DNA from: CAG-917 sp051883555 | GTDB taxonomy: Bacteria > Bacillota > Clostridia > Christensenellales > CAG-917 | DNA length: 15,283 nt | Assembly (NCBI GenBank): GCA_051883555.1 | Contig: JBJETY010000009.1 | Span: 1 to 15,283, forward strand | Reading direction: 5' to 3' | Shown: piece by piece, positions 1 to 6,689 of the stretch | How the letters are laid out: each line of letters begins with the position of its first letter | How positions within the stretch are numbered: the stretch's first letter is position 1 | Program-made: the position numbers and the translations under genes | The notes under the pieces: model-generated | What the model saw: the letters and a program-made list of their open reading frames with translations, nothing else | Databases searched by the model: none | Told to the model about the DNA's origin: nothing

Positions 1-837
1 GAATACGTTCGGAAGAACTTTTGTCCGTTGAATAAAACCATCAACAAGAGCAATCTCGGACGGTTGATAATTGTCGGCGGATGTAAAAATTACGTCGGCG
101 CCGTTTTGTTTGCAACGGAAGCGGCAATGCGTACGGGAGTGGGAACAAGTATGGTTGCAGTTCCTTCATCGATAAGTTCGGATATCCGACAGAGAGTTTT
201 ATATAGCGGCTTGTTCCCTTTGTCGGAAAACGACGGGAATATAGTTTTTTCCGAAAGGGAAATCGAAAAGGCATTGAGCGGAGCTACTGCTTGCGTTTTA
301 GGCATAGGCGGTGGAGACGGGGAATTCGGTAAAATCGCAGATTACATTTTCGAAAACACGGACATCAATTTCGTTTTGGACGCCGACGGCTTTAAGACGC
401 TAAGCGCCGACAAAGCGTTCGGATACAAGGCTGTGTTTACTCCGCACCCAAAAGAATTTTCTCGCCTTACGGGGATTTCTGTCAGAGAAATATTGGATAA
501 TCCTGTAAATATTGCTGAAAAATTTGCAAAAGAAAGAGAAGTCGTATTGCTTTTAAAAGGTTATAAAACGATAATAACCGACGGAAATCGGACAGTTTTA
601 AACGACGTCGGTTGCCCTAAAATGGCAAAAGGCGGTTCGGGGGACGTATTGTCGGGAGTTATCGGCGCATTGCTTGCCAGAGGCGTTTCTCCTTTTTGTG
701 CGGCATCTTCAGGCGCTTATATTTGCGGAAAAGCCGCTTGCATTTCCGACGTAAACGAATATAGCTTTTTACCGACCGACACGATTGACAATTTAATTAA
801 GGTTATAGATAAACTGACAAAAGACGAAGAGTTCTGA
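1..837 (+). CDS. nnrD: ADP/ATP-dependent NAD(P)H-hydrate dehydratase, 5'-truncated by the window edge
   Basis: This enzyme repairs hydrated NAD(P)H (NADHX/NADPHX) by nucleotide-dependent dehydration in the cytoplasm. The ribokinase-like YjeF C-terminal fold is recognisable. Counting from the TTG at 28 as residue 1, the motifs are DAD at 118-120, TPHPKEF at 138-144, LLLKG at 174-178 and the nucleotide/substrate loop KGGSGDVLSG at 201-210. The frame is open back to base 1, and the residues before the TTG (EYVRKNF) resemble the N-terminus of Bacillus-type NnrD proteins (EHVR...). I therefore infer that the true start lies upstream of the window and that the TTG at 28 is not it. Whether an NnrE epimerase domain is fused upstream cannot be seen. 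The usual GPGLG-type segment reads GIGGGDG here. A terminator overlaps the stop codon. Confidence 0.93.
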   Translation, partial: EYVRKNFCPLNKTINKSNLGRLIIVGGCKNYVGAVLFATEAAMRTGVGTSMVAVPSSISSDIRQRVLYSGLFPLSENDGNIVFSEREIEKALSGATACVLGIGGGDGEFGKIADYIFENTDINFVLDADGFKTLSADKAFGYKAVFTPHPKEFSRLTGISVREILDNPVNIAEKFAKEREVVLLLKGYKTIITDGNRTVLNDVGCPKMAKGGSGDVLSGVIGALLARGVSPFCAASSGAYICGKAACISDVNEYSFLPTDTIDNLIKVIDKLTKDEEF

Positions 838-854
838 AACCGCTTCGTCTTTTT
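821..854 (+). terminator. Intrinsic terminator of nnrD, overlapping its stop codon
   Basis: A perfect 9-bp stem pairs AAGACGAAG (821-829) with CTTCGTCTT (843-851) and runs straight into TTTTT (850-854). The last codons and the TGA of nnrD lie inside the hairpin. The 13-nt loop contains a smaller GTT/AAC pairing. Confidence 0.85.
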
Positions 855-864
855 AATTTGTTTT

Positions 865-1005
865 AAAACAGTTATTCTTGCTAAAAACAGCTAATCTTGC
901 AAATTTTAAATTTGTTATCCGTTTTAAAAATATAAGCTAAAAATATAAGCTGAAGATAAACCAAAGATATAGTTAAAGATATAAACTATTTGTTTTAAGG
1001 ATATA
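865..1005. repeat. Three successive short degenerate tandem repeats in the nnrD-mazF gap
   Basis: The 180-bp convergent gap is very AT-rich and built from short repeats. A 17-nt motif AAAACAG..A.TCTTGC occurs at 865-881 and 884-900 with two mismatches. The 13-mer AAAAATATAAGCT occurs exactly twice, back to back, at 926-938 and 939-951. AAAGATATA occurs at 963-971 and 975-983, with AAGGATATA at 997-1005. No gene is seen here. Replication slippage is the simplest origin. Confidence 0.75.
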
Positions 1006-1017
1006 AATTTTTTGGTT

Positions 1018-1362
1018 TTAAACGTAGAATCCGAGACTAATCATCAATGCTTCGTTGACCATATTCATTATATTGTCCGGAAGCTCGCCGATTTTGTCTT
1101 TGAGTCTCCTTTTGTCTATTGTACGAATTTGCTCGAGTAAAACCACGGAATTTTTCGGAAGTCCGTATTCTTCTGCCGGTAGATTTATATGGGTAGGTAA
1201 TTTTGCTTTATTAAGTTGCGACGTAATTGCAGCAGCAATTATCGTAGGGCTATATTTATTTCCTACGTCGTTTTGCACTACAAGCACAGGACGAACGCCG
1301 CCTTGTTCGCTACCCACAACCGGGCTTAAATCAGCATAATATAAATCGCCACGTTTTATCAT
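1018..1362 (-). CDS. mazF: MazF/EndoA (PemK-type) mRNA interferase toxin
   Basis: This 114-residue protein has the normal length for the family and is close to Bacillus NdoA/EndoA throughout. Features include an N-terminal KRGDLYYADLSPVVGSEQGG stretch, RPVLVVQND, an internal AAAITSQ and LPTHI, and a late VVLLEQIRTIDKRRL block. The family cleaves single-stranded RNA at short sequences, with catalytic Arg and Ser/Thr residues in the RGD and TSQ regions. A GGAG ribosome binding site (plus-strand 1368-1371) lies 5 nt before the ATG. In Bacillus the antitoxin gene sits directly upstream of the toxin. Here the upstream 118 bp hold no ORF, and the next gene (HAD) is divergent. The antitoxin must be elsewhere, or the gene acts alone. 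Proximity to nnrD, though convergent, recalls the nnrD/alr/mazEF neighbourhood common in Firmicutes. Confidence 0.93.
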   Translation of the reverse strand: MIKRGDLYYADLSPVVGSEQGGVRPVLVVQNDVGNKYSPTIIAAAITSQLNKAKLPTHINLPAEEYGLPKNSVVLLEQIRTIDKRRLKDKIGELPDNIMNMVNEALMISLGFYV

Positions 1363-1445
1363 AATTTCTCCATATAAATAATTGCCTTATCGTAAAATTT
1401 TAAACTGATTTATTTTATGAATATTTTAAAATTTGCGTTACTTTG

Positions 1446-1474
1446 TTGAAAGAGTTTAAATTTGAGGTTATAAT
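1446..1474 (+). promoter_or_regulatory. Sigma-A-type promoter of the HAD phosphatase gene
   Basis: TTGAAA (1446-1451), a 17-nt spacer and a perfect TATAAT (1469-1474). The expected transcription start, about 7 nt after the -10 box, falls at or next to the ATG at 1481. Confidence 0.75.
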
Positions 1475-1480
1475 AATTTT

Positions 1481-2128
1481 ATGAAAAGTTACGAATATAT
1501 TTTGTTTGACCTTGACGGAACTCTTACAAACAGTGAAGGCGGAATAAAAAGGTGTATAAATTACGCTATGACTTGTTTAAATATGGATACGCTTTCCGAT
1601 GACGTTTTAAACAGCATGATAGGTCCGCCGTTCGTCGTATCGATGAAAAGATTGGGAATGGACGACGCTACTATCGAAAAAGCCATAAAGTATTATCGCA
1701 TGCAATATGAAATCGACGGTTGGTTCGATAACAAAGTTTACGACGGAATTGAAGATATGCTTGCTGTTTTAAAGGAAAAAGGCTATAAGTTGGCGCTAGC
1801 CACGAGCAAACCTATGAAATTCACTTTGAAGATTATGGACTATTTTAATCTTAGTCGATATTTTGATTTTATCGGTGCCGCCGATACCGATAATAAAAGA
1901 GGAAGTAAAATCGAAGTAATAAATTTTGTTTTTGAAAACATGAAGATTGTCGACAAAAAAAGAGTTATAATGTTAGGCGACAGACTTTATGACGTCGAAG
2001 GTGCAAAACTTGCAGGAATCGACAGCGGTGGCGTGCTGTGGGGCTTCGGAGATAGGGAAGAACTTGAAAATGCGGGCGCAAATTATATTTTTGAGTCACC
2101 AAATGACGTTAAAAAGTTTTTTACGTGA
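1481..2128 (+). CDS. HAD-superfamily phosphatase, phosphoglycolate phosphatase/PpaX-like
   Basis: This is a cytoplasmic 215-residue haloacid dehalogenase-type hydrolase with a small helical cap (subclass I, Gph/PpaX/YjjG-like). All four HAD motifs are present: motif I DLDGT with nucleophile D10 and general acid D12, motif II threonine in ATSKP (T108), motif III lysine K143, and motif IV GDRLYDVEGA with D167 and D171 for Mg2+. The substrate cannot be told from sequence; phosphoglycolate, pyrophosphate and nucleotide monophosphates are all handled by relatives. It has its own promoter, and no good Shine-Dalgarno sits at normal spacing; the nearest GAGG (1464-1467) is 13 nt from the ATG and would be upstream of the predicted RNA start. 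pgsA follows after a gap that contains a separate promoter. Confidence 0.88.
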   Translation: MKSYEYILFDLDGTLTNSEGGIKRCINYAMTCLNMDTLSDDVLNSMIGPPFVVSMKRLGMDDATIEKAIKYYRMQYEIDGWFDNKVYDGIEDMLAVLKEKGYKLALATSKPMKFTLKIMDYFNLSRYFDFIGAADTDNKRGSKIEVINFVFENMKIVDKKRVIMLGDRLYDVEGAKLAGIDSGGVLWGFGDREELENAGANYIFESPNDVKKFFT

Positions 2129-2138
2129 TAATTATCAA

Positions 2139-2167
2139 TTTACAAAGCAACTATTTGGTGTTATAAT
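2139..2167 (+). promoter_or_regulatory. Sigma-A-type promoter of pgsA
   Basis: TTTACA (2139-2144), a 17-nt spacer and a perfect TATAAT (2162-2167). The predicted RNA start is near 2174, just ahead of the GGAGGA ribosome binding site, so the leader would be only about 20 nt. Confidence 0.75.
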
Positions 2168-2193
2168 CAAAAATATGTATGGAGGATCGAATT

Positions 2194-2904
2194 ATGAAAA
2201 TAAATCAGTTTAATCCTAAGGATTTATTGACAATTCCGAATATAATTACTTATTTCAGAATTTTGTGCGTGCCTGCATTTATCGTAATGTCGGTTTTAGC
2301 CGGAAAACAGAATAATGAAACGTTTATTTACGTTGCACTCGGAATTTTCGTCATAGCTGCAGCAAGCGACCTTGTTGACGGCATATTAGCTAGAAAATTT
2401 AACTGGGGCAGCGGCGTAGGTATGCTTCTTGACCCTCTTGCGGATAAACTTATGCATATTGCAATGGCAATATGTATGTGCTTTGCAATCAGACTTGACG
2501 GCGTAACTTTTTGGGGATGCGAATACTATTTGCATTGGGGATTTTTAATTGCAATAGCAGCCAAAGAAATTTTTATGATAACGCTTGCACCTATTGTCGC
2601 CAAATCTGGCGTTGTCGTTCAGGCAAATATGATTGGTAAGGTTGCGTCTGCTACGCTCTCAATCGGCTTTATTATGTGTTTCTTCCATAAATATCTTGTG
2701 CCTTACGGAGCATGGGATTGGGCGGTAATTTCAGTTGCAATTTTGCAAAGCTATTTTGCACTCGGAAGTTACGTTATCGACGTTGCAAAACAGCTTATAC
2801 CTATTTTGAAAGAAAAGAAAGCTGCAAAGGCAGGCGTAAAAACGATTGCCGAAACAACGGAAACCGCTGCCGAAAGCGAAAAATCCGACGATAGCGAAAA
2901 ATAA
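2194..2904 (+). CDS. pgsA: CDP-diacylglycerol-glycerol-3-phosphate 3-phosphatidyltransferase
   Basis: This integral membrane enzyme makes phosphatidylglycerophosphate from CDP-diacylglycerol and glycerol-3-phosphate, the committed step to phosphatidylglycerol and cardiolipin. The complete CDP-alcohol phosphotransferase signature D-x2-DG-x2-AR-x8-G-x3-D-x3-D is present, with D59, D62, G63, A66, R67, G76, D80 and D84. About six hydrophobic segments surround it. The N-terminal PNIITYFRI is typical of PgsA. I chose the ATG at 2194 because GGAGGA at 2181-2186 is ideally placed; an in-frame ATG at 2179 would put the ribosome binding site inside the gene. The last 30 or so residues form a charged, Ala/Glu/Lys-rich tail beyond the usual family end. 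Other CDP-alcohol transferases, such as phosphatidylserine synthase, are less likely. Confidence 0.9.
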   Translation: MKINQFNPKDLLTIPNIITYFRILCVPAFIVMSVLAGKQNNETFIYVALGIFVIAAASDLVDGILARKFNWGSGVGMLLDPLADKLMHIAMAICMCFAIRLDGVTFWGCEYYLHWGFLIAIAAKEIFMITLAPIVAKSGVVVQANMIGKVASATLSIGFIMCFFHKYLVPYGAWDWAVISVAILQSYFALGSYVIDVAKQLIPILKEKKAAKAGVKTIAETTETAAESEKSDDSEK

Positions 2905-2951
2905 GATATAGAAAAATAGAATTTATTTTAATTTAAAATAAAAGAAAATTT

Positions 2952-3007
2952 AAATAAAAGACAAAAAATCAGACAAATAAAATACAAATAAAAGATAAAT
3001 AAAAGAC
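2952..3007. repeat. 11-nt A-rich tandem repeats upstream of valS
   Basis: Units of the form AAATAAAAGAC occur at 2952-2962, 2975-2985, 2986-2996 and 2997-3007, the last three directly abutting. A degenerate 12-nt unit fills 2963-2974. The period is close to one DNA helical turn, so the A tracts are on one face of the helix. Just before it, at 2922-2942, a 9-bp all-AT hairpin lacks a T-run. No gene is seen between pgsA and valS. Confidence 0.75.
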
Positions 3008-3034
3008 GACATATTAAAGGCAATTTAATAAAAT
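3006..3034 (+). promoter_or_regulatory. Possible valS promoter (weak match)
   Basis: ACGACA (3006-3011), 17 nt, then TAAAAT (3029-3034). The -10 box matches 5/6 but the -35 only 4/6. The A-rich repeats just upstream could act as an UP-like element. This is the best candidate found in the pgsA-valS gap, but other weak -10 boxes exist in such AT-rich DNA. Confidence 0.35.
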
Positions 3035-3036
3035 AC

Positions 3037-3070
3037 GTTATTTCATTCGGAAAATTCAGTATGAAATAAC
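3037..3070 (+). other. Perfect 10-bp inverted repeat in the valS leader
   Basis: GTTATTTCAT (3037-3046) is exactly complementary to ATGAAATAAC (3061-3070) around a 14-nt loop. No T-run follows, so it is not an intrinsic terminator. It lies between the candidate promoter and the AAGGA ribosome binding site (3088-3092) of valS. It could be an operator palindrome in DNA or a 5' hairpin in the mRNA. No T-box element accompanies it. Confidence 0.55.
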
Positions 3071-3103
3071 AATCACATAAAGATATTAAGGAACAACCCA
3101 ATT

Positions 3104-5707
3104 ATGGACAAAGTTTACAATCCTGAATTTGAACAAAGAATTTATGAGTTTTGGCAAAAGAAAAAATATTTTGAAGCTCATCCAAACAGTGAAAAAGAGC
3201 CTTTCACAATTATGATGCCGCCTCCAAACATTACGGGGCAACTTCATATGGGGCATGCTTTAAATCAAACCATACAAGATATTATAATACGTTTTAAGCG
3301 TATGGACGGTTATGAAGCTCTTTGGCTTCCGGGTACCGACCACGCTTCTATTGCTACCGAAGTTAAAATCGTCGAACAGATGAAAAAAGACGGCGTAACG
3401 AAAAACGATATCGGCCGTGACGGTTTTATGGAAAGAGCATGGGCTTGGAAGGAGCAGTATGGCGGAAGAATCGTCGAACAACTTAAACGTCTCGGTACGT
3501 CTTGCGATTGGTCTAAAGAAGCGTTCACTATGGACGAAAATTGTTCTAACGCCGTACTTGACGCCTTTGTTAAGTATTATGAAAAAGGCTTGATTTACCG
3601 TGGCGACAGAATTATTAACTGGTGTCCGTGTTGTAAGACTGCGTTAAGCGACGCAGAAGTCGAATACAGTGAGCAGGATTCTTTCTTATGGCATTATCGT
3701 TATCCGTTTGCAGACGGCAGCGGATATATTACGATTGCTACCACTCGTCCTGAAACAATGCTTGGCGATACGGCGGTTGCCGTAAATCCGAAAGACGAAA
3801 GATATAAAGATCTCATCGGGAAAATGCTTCGTTTGCCGTTGACAGACAGAGAAATACCTTTGATTGCCGATGAATACGTCGAATTAGGTTTCGGTACAGG
3901 CGCCGTTAAAATTACGCCGGCTCACGATCCTAACGACTTTGAAGTAGGTCTTCGTCACAATCTCGAAGTTATCAGAGTTATGGACGACGGCGGAATTATG
4001 AATGAGAATGCCGGCAAGTATCAAGGTCTTGACCGCATGGAAGCAAGAAAACAAATCGTCAGCGACCTTCAGGAACTCGGTTTGGTTGAAAAAATCGAAC
4101 CGTATAAGCATAACGTCGGCGAATGTTATCGTTGCCATTCAACGGTTGAACCTATTGTTTCTAAGCAGTGGTTCGTAAAAATGAAACCGCTTGCAGAACC
4201 TGCAATCAAAGCCGTAAAATCAAAGAAAATTGAGTTTATTCCTAAACGCTTTGAAAAAATTTATTTCAATTGGATGGAAAATATAAAGGATTGGTGTATT
4301 TCTCGTCAACTTTGGTGGGGACACCGTATTCCTGCATATTATTGCGACGATTGCGGAGAAATGGTCGTTTCAAAGACAAAAGTAGACGTATGCCCGAAAT
4401 GCGGCGGAAAAATGCGTCAGGATGAGGACGTTCTCGATACTTGGTTTTCGTCAGCACTTTGGCCGTTCTCGACGCTCGGCTATCCTAAAAAGAATAAGAA
4501 TCTTGATTATTTTTATCCGACGAACGTATTGGTTACGGCATACGACATTATATTCTTCTGGGTTGCTCGTATGATATTCAGCGGACTCGAATTTATGAAC
4601 GAGGTGCCGTTCAGCGAAGTTTTGATACACGGAATTGTCCGCGATAATCAGGGCAGAAAGATGAGTAAATCGCTTGGAAACGGCGTCGATCCGCTTGTGC
4701 TTATCGATAAATACGGCGCGGATGCATTACGTTTTTCGTTGGCAAGCGGTATTGCTCCTGGCAGCGACACTCGTTTCAGCGATGAAAAGATTGAATCTTG
4801 CAGAAACTTTATGAATAAGCTTTGGAACGCTTCCCGTTTCGTTATTATGAATCTTGACGGCGAACCGGCAGAAATTCCGCAACGCCTTAACGTAAGCGAT
4901 AAATGGATTTTAACAAGGCTCAATGAAGTTATACGTGAGATTACCATAAATCTTAATAAATATGAAATCGGACTTGCTTCGGCAAGATTGTATGATTTTG
5001 TATGGAGCGAATTTTGCGATTGGTACATCGAATCACAAAAGGGCATGCTTTATAGTGACGATAAAAAGGTTAAATCACATTCCGTGATGGTTTTAAGGTA
5101 CGTTCTTGAACAGATCTTAAAGCTTATGCATCCTTTTGCTCCTTTTATAACCGAAGAAATTTATATGACGCTCAATCCTAAGACTTCGATTATGATTCAG
5201 AAATGGCCGCAATACAACAAAAAGCAAATGTTCAGAAAAGAGGAAAGGGCGTTTGAAAATATTAAGGACTGCATTGTAGCGTTGCGTAATACTCGCGCCG
5301 AAATGAGTGTTCCTCCGTCAAAGAAAATTAAACTTTACGTTATTCCGACGGATATCCAAATGTTCGGAAAAGTCAGCTCGTATTTTACAAAGTTGGCTAA
5401 TATTTCCGAATTGGTGATAATTTCCGATAAAAAAGAAGTGCCTGAAAAATCGATTGCTCTTATTGCCGACGGCATCGAGATGTTCGTTCCGTTCGGCGAC
5501 CTTGTCGATATGGAAAAGGAAAAGGAAAGATTAAACAAAGAAATTGCGACGACGAAGCAGGAAATCGAAAAATCTAACGGCATGCTTGGAAATGAAAATT
5601 TTGTCAATAAAGCACCTGAAAAACTTGTCAATGCCGAGCGTGAAAAGCTTGCGAAGGCAAAAGAGAAACTTGAAAAGCTTATGGACAAATTAAATATGTT
5701 TGATTAG
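3104..5707 (+). CDS. valS: Valyl-tRNA synthetase
   Basis: This class Ia aminoacyl-tRNA synthetase charges tRNA-Val and edits mischarged Thr-tRNA-Val. Its 867 residues match the bacterial family length. Landmarks in order are the HIGH-type motif PPPNITGQLHMGH at about 39-51, the CP1 editing domain with TTRPETMLGDTAV, zinc-binding-like cysteine pairs (CYRCH, YCDDCG, CPKCGGK), the DVLDTWFSSALWP block, the KMSKS motif at 519-523, an anticodon-binding helical domain, and a C-terminal Lys/Glu-rich coiled coil (about the last 65 residues) as expected for ValRS. The start is supported by AAGGA 11 nt upstream and by the family-typical opening. In many Firmicutes folC follows valS; here a membrane-protein pair follows. 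No T-box leader was found, although valS genes in this phylum often carry one. Confidence 0.98.
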   Translation: MDKVYNPEFEQRIYEFWQKKKYFEAHPNSEKEPFTIMMPPPNITGQLHMGHALNQTIQDIIIRFKRMDGYEALWLPGTDHASIATEVKIVEQMKKDGVTKNDIGRDGFMERAWAWKEQYGGRIVEQLKRLGTSCDWSKEAFTMDENCSNAVLDAFVKYYEKGLIYRGDRIINWCPCCKTALSDAEVEYSEQDSFLWHYRYPFADGSGYITIATTRPETMLGDTAVAVNPKDERYKDLIGKMLRLPLTDREIPLIADEYVELGFGTGAVKITPAHDPNDFEVGLRHNLEVIRVMDDGGIMNENAGKYQGLDRMEARKQIVSDLQELGLVEKIEPYKHNVGECYRCHSTVEPIVSKQWFVKMKPLAEPAIKAVKSKKIEFIPKRFEKIYFNWMENIKDWCISRQLWWGHRIPAYYCDDCGEMVVSKTKVDVCPKCGGKMRQDEDVLDTWFSSALWPFSTLGYPKKNKNLDYFYPTNVLVTAYDIIFFWVARMIFSGLEFMNEVPFSEVLIHGIVRDNQGRKMSKSLGNGVDPLVLIDKYGADALRFSLASGIAPGSDTRFSDEKIESCRNFMNKLWNASRFVIMNLDGEPAEIPQRLNVSDKWILTRLNEVIREITINLNKYEIGLASARLYDFVWSEFCDWYIESQKGMLYSDDKKVKSHSVMVLRYVLEQILKLMHPFAPFITEEIYMTLNPKTSIMIQKWPQYNKKQMFRKEERAFENIKDCIVALRNTRAEMSVPPSKKIKLYVIPTDIQMFGKVSSYFTKLANISELVIISDKKEVPEKSIALIADGIEMFVPFGDLVDMEKEKERLNKEIATTKQEIEKSNGMLGNENFVNKAPEKLVNAEREKLAKAKEKLEKLMDKLNMFD

Positions 5708-5724
5708 TTTTTCTGTAAAAGTAA

Positions 5725-5791
5725 TTTGTTCGGTAATGAACAAAAATGAACGATAATATGTAAATTTTCGAGAAAATAAAATAGTTTTCTC
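5725..5791 (+). other. Two hairpins after valS without T-runs
   Basis: TTTGTTC (5725-5731) pairs with GAACAAA (5738-5744) around a 6-nt loop. GAGAAAA (5770-5776) pairs with TTTTCTC (5785-5791) around an 8-nt loop. Neither is followed by U's on the plus strand, so valS has no clear intrinsic terminator and read-through into the membrane-protein pair is possible. Confidence 0.4.
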
Positions 5792-5815
5792 AAAAAATCG
5801 GTCAAAAAATCGGTC
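5792..5815. repeat. Exact 12-nt tandem duplication before the membrane-protein pair
   Basis: AAAAAATCGGTC occurs twice with no spacer (5792-5803, 5804-5815), followed by a further AAAAAT. It ends 15 bp before the ribosome binding site of the next gene, so it is probably in the leader or promoter region. I found no confident promoter here. Confidence 0.8.
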
Positions 5816-5840
5816 AAAAATAAATTTTTTGGAGAAAAGA

Positions 5841-6677
5841 ATGAGTTATTTTAAATCGTCATGGAAATACTTTTTTTCTAAGGGTATGATTTTTGCTCTT
5901 ATTTTACTCATACCTGCGGTTTTTTTGCCGTTTATCGTCTCTCCGTCCAGTTTGTTTGAGTCGTTATTATCATTTAAATTGCAAAATCCTGACGGCTATA
6001 CCGATATGTTTCTTTCAATGTTTTTTGATTATAAAAGCATTTGGATCGGCATTATCGGTTTACTCATTGAAATTCTTTTTACGGCAATAGTATTTGGCAC
6101 TATTGACCGCCATATGAGAACGGGGCAATTTAACTTAAGTTTCAGAAGGGCAAACGTAAGACTTAATTTCAATATAATTACCGCCGTAAGGTTTGTGCTT
6201 GTAATGACAATAACCTTTTTGATATATCTGTTTTTAAATCTGTTGTTCTTTATGCTTTGGGCAACCATATCGAAAAGTTATGCTACTTTCTACTTGCTTT
6301 GCGTAATATCGCTTGTATTGTTAAGCTTATTGTATGCAATATTACTTGCAATTATAATTTTATGGCCGCCGTTTATGTTGCACACAGGGCTTACGTCCGG
6401 CAACGCTTTCAGAATGTCTTTTGCACAGATAAACGGACACATTATGAAAATTGCTTTTAATATAATATTGCTTGCGTTGCCGTTTTATATCGTAATGTTG
6501 TTGAATGCTATTTTCGGATGGAGCGTATACGTAGGTTACGTATTCGACGTATTATTGATTTTGTTGATATATCATTTCTATATAATTTTGATGTATACAA
6601 TATTCTATGACGTTACAGGGCTTGAAAGAATGGATCAGCAGGGTACCAAAAAAACAAATATCTGGAAAATAAAATAA
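5841..6677 (+). CDS. Six-helix integral membrane protein of unknown function (first of a paralogous pair)
   Basis: I do not recognise a named family. The 278-residue protein has about six hydrophobic segments, with centres near residues 22, 70, 121, 155, 209 and 235, and basic loops between them, notably a FRRANVRLNF loop and a MSFAQINGH loop. The ATG at 5841 is chosen because GGAG at 5831-5834 gives 6-nt spacing; an in-frame TTG at 5829 overlaps that site. The segment WPPFMLHTGLTSGNAFRMS aligns with W-I-P-R-L-I-F-H...AFKKS in the next gene, so the two look like diverged paralogs. The gene ends 12 nt before its neighbour, so they form an operon. The overall pattern recalls uncharacterised multi-TM families such as YciC/DUF975-like proteins, but that is only a resemblance. 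Confidence 0.85.
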   Translation: MSYFKSSWKYFFSKGMIFALILLIPAVFLPFIVSPSSLFESLLSFKLQNPDGYTDMFLSMFFDYKSIWIGIIGLLIEILFTAIVFGTIDRHMRTGQFNLSFRRANVRLNFNIITAVRFVLVMTITFLIYLFLNLLFFMLWATISKSYATFYLLCVISLVLLSLLYAILLAIIILWPPFMLHTGLTSGNAFRMSFAQINGHIMKIAFNIILLALPFYIVMLLNAIFGWSVYVGYVFDVLLILLIYHFYIILMYTIFYDVTGLERMDQQGTKKTNIWKIK

Positions 6678-6689
6678 GGAGCTATCATT

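Noticed and set aside
2179..2193. Upstream ATG as start of pgsA
   Set aside because: The GGAGGA ribosome binding site lies after this ATG and serves the ATG at 2194.
2952..3007. CRISPR-like array
   Set aside because: The units are 11 nt with no spacers of unique sequence; this is a tandem A-rich repeat.
2905..3103. T-box riboswitch before valS
   Set aside because: No T-box consensus and no terminator/antiterminator pair is present, and the gap is short; the only structure is a 10-bp palindrome without a T-run.
4648..5046. 132-codon minus-strand ORF opposite valS
   Set aside because: It overlaps the KMSKS and anticodon-domain coding region of a clear valS; low-complexity Ser/Leu composition indicates a shadow.
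5770..5791. Intrinsic terminator of valS
   Set aside because: The stem is AT-rich and followed by A's and not T's on the plus strand, and the minus strand lacks a usable T-run after it.
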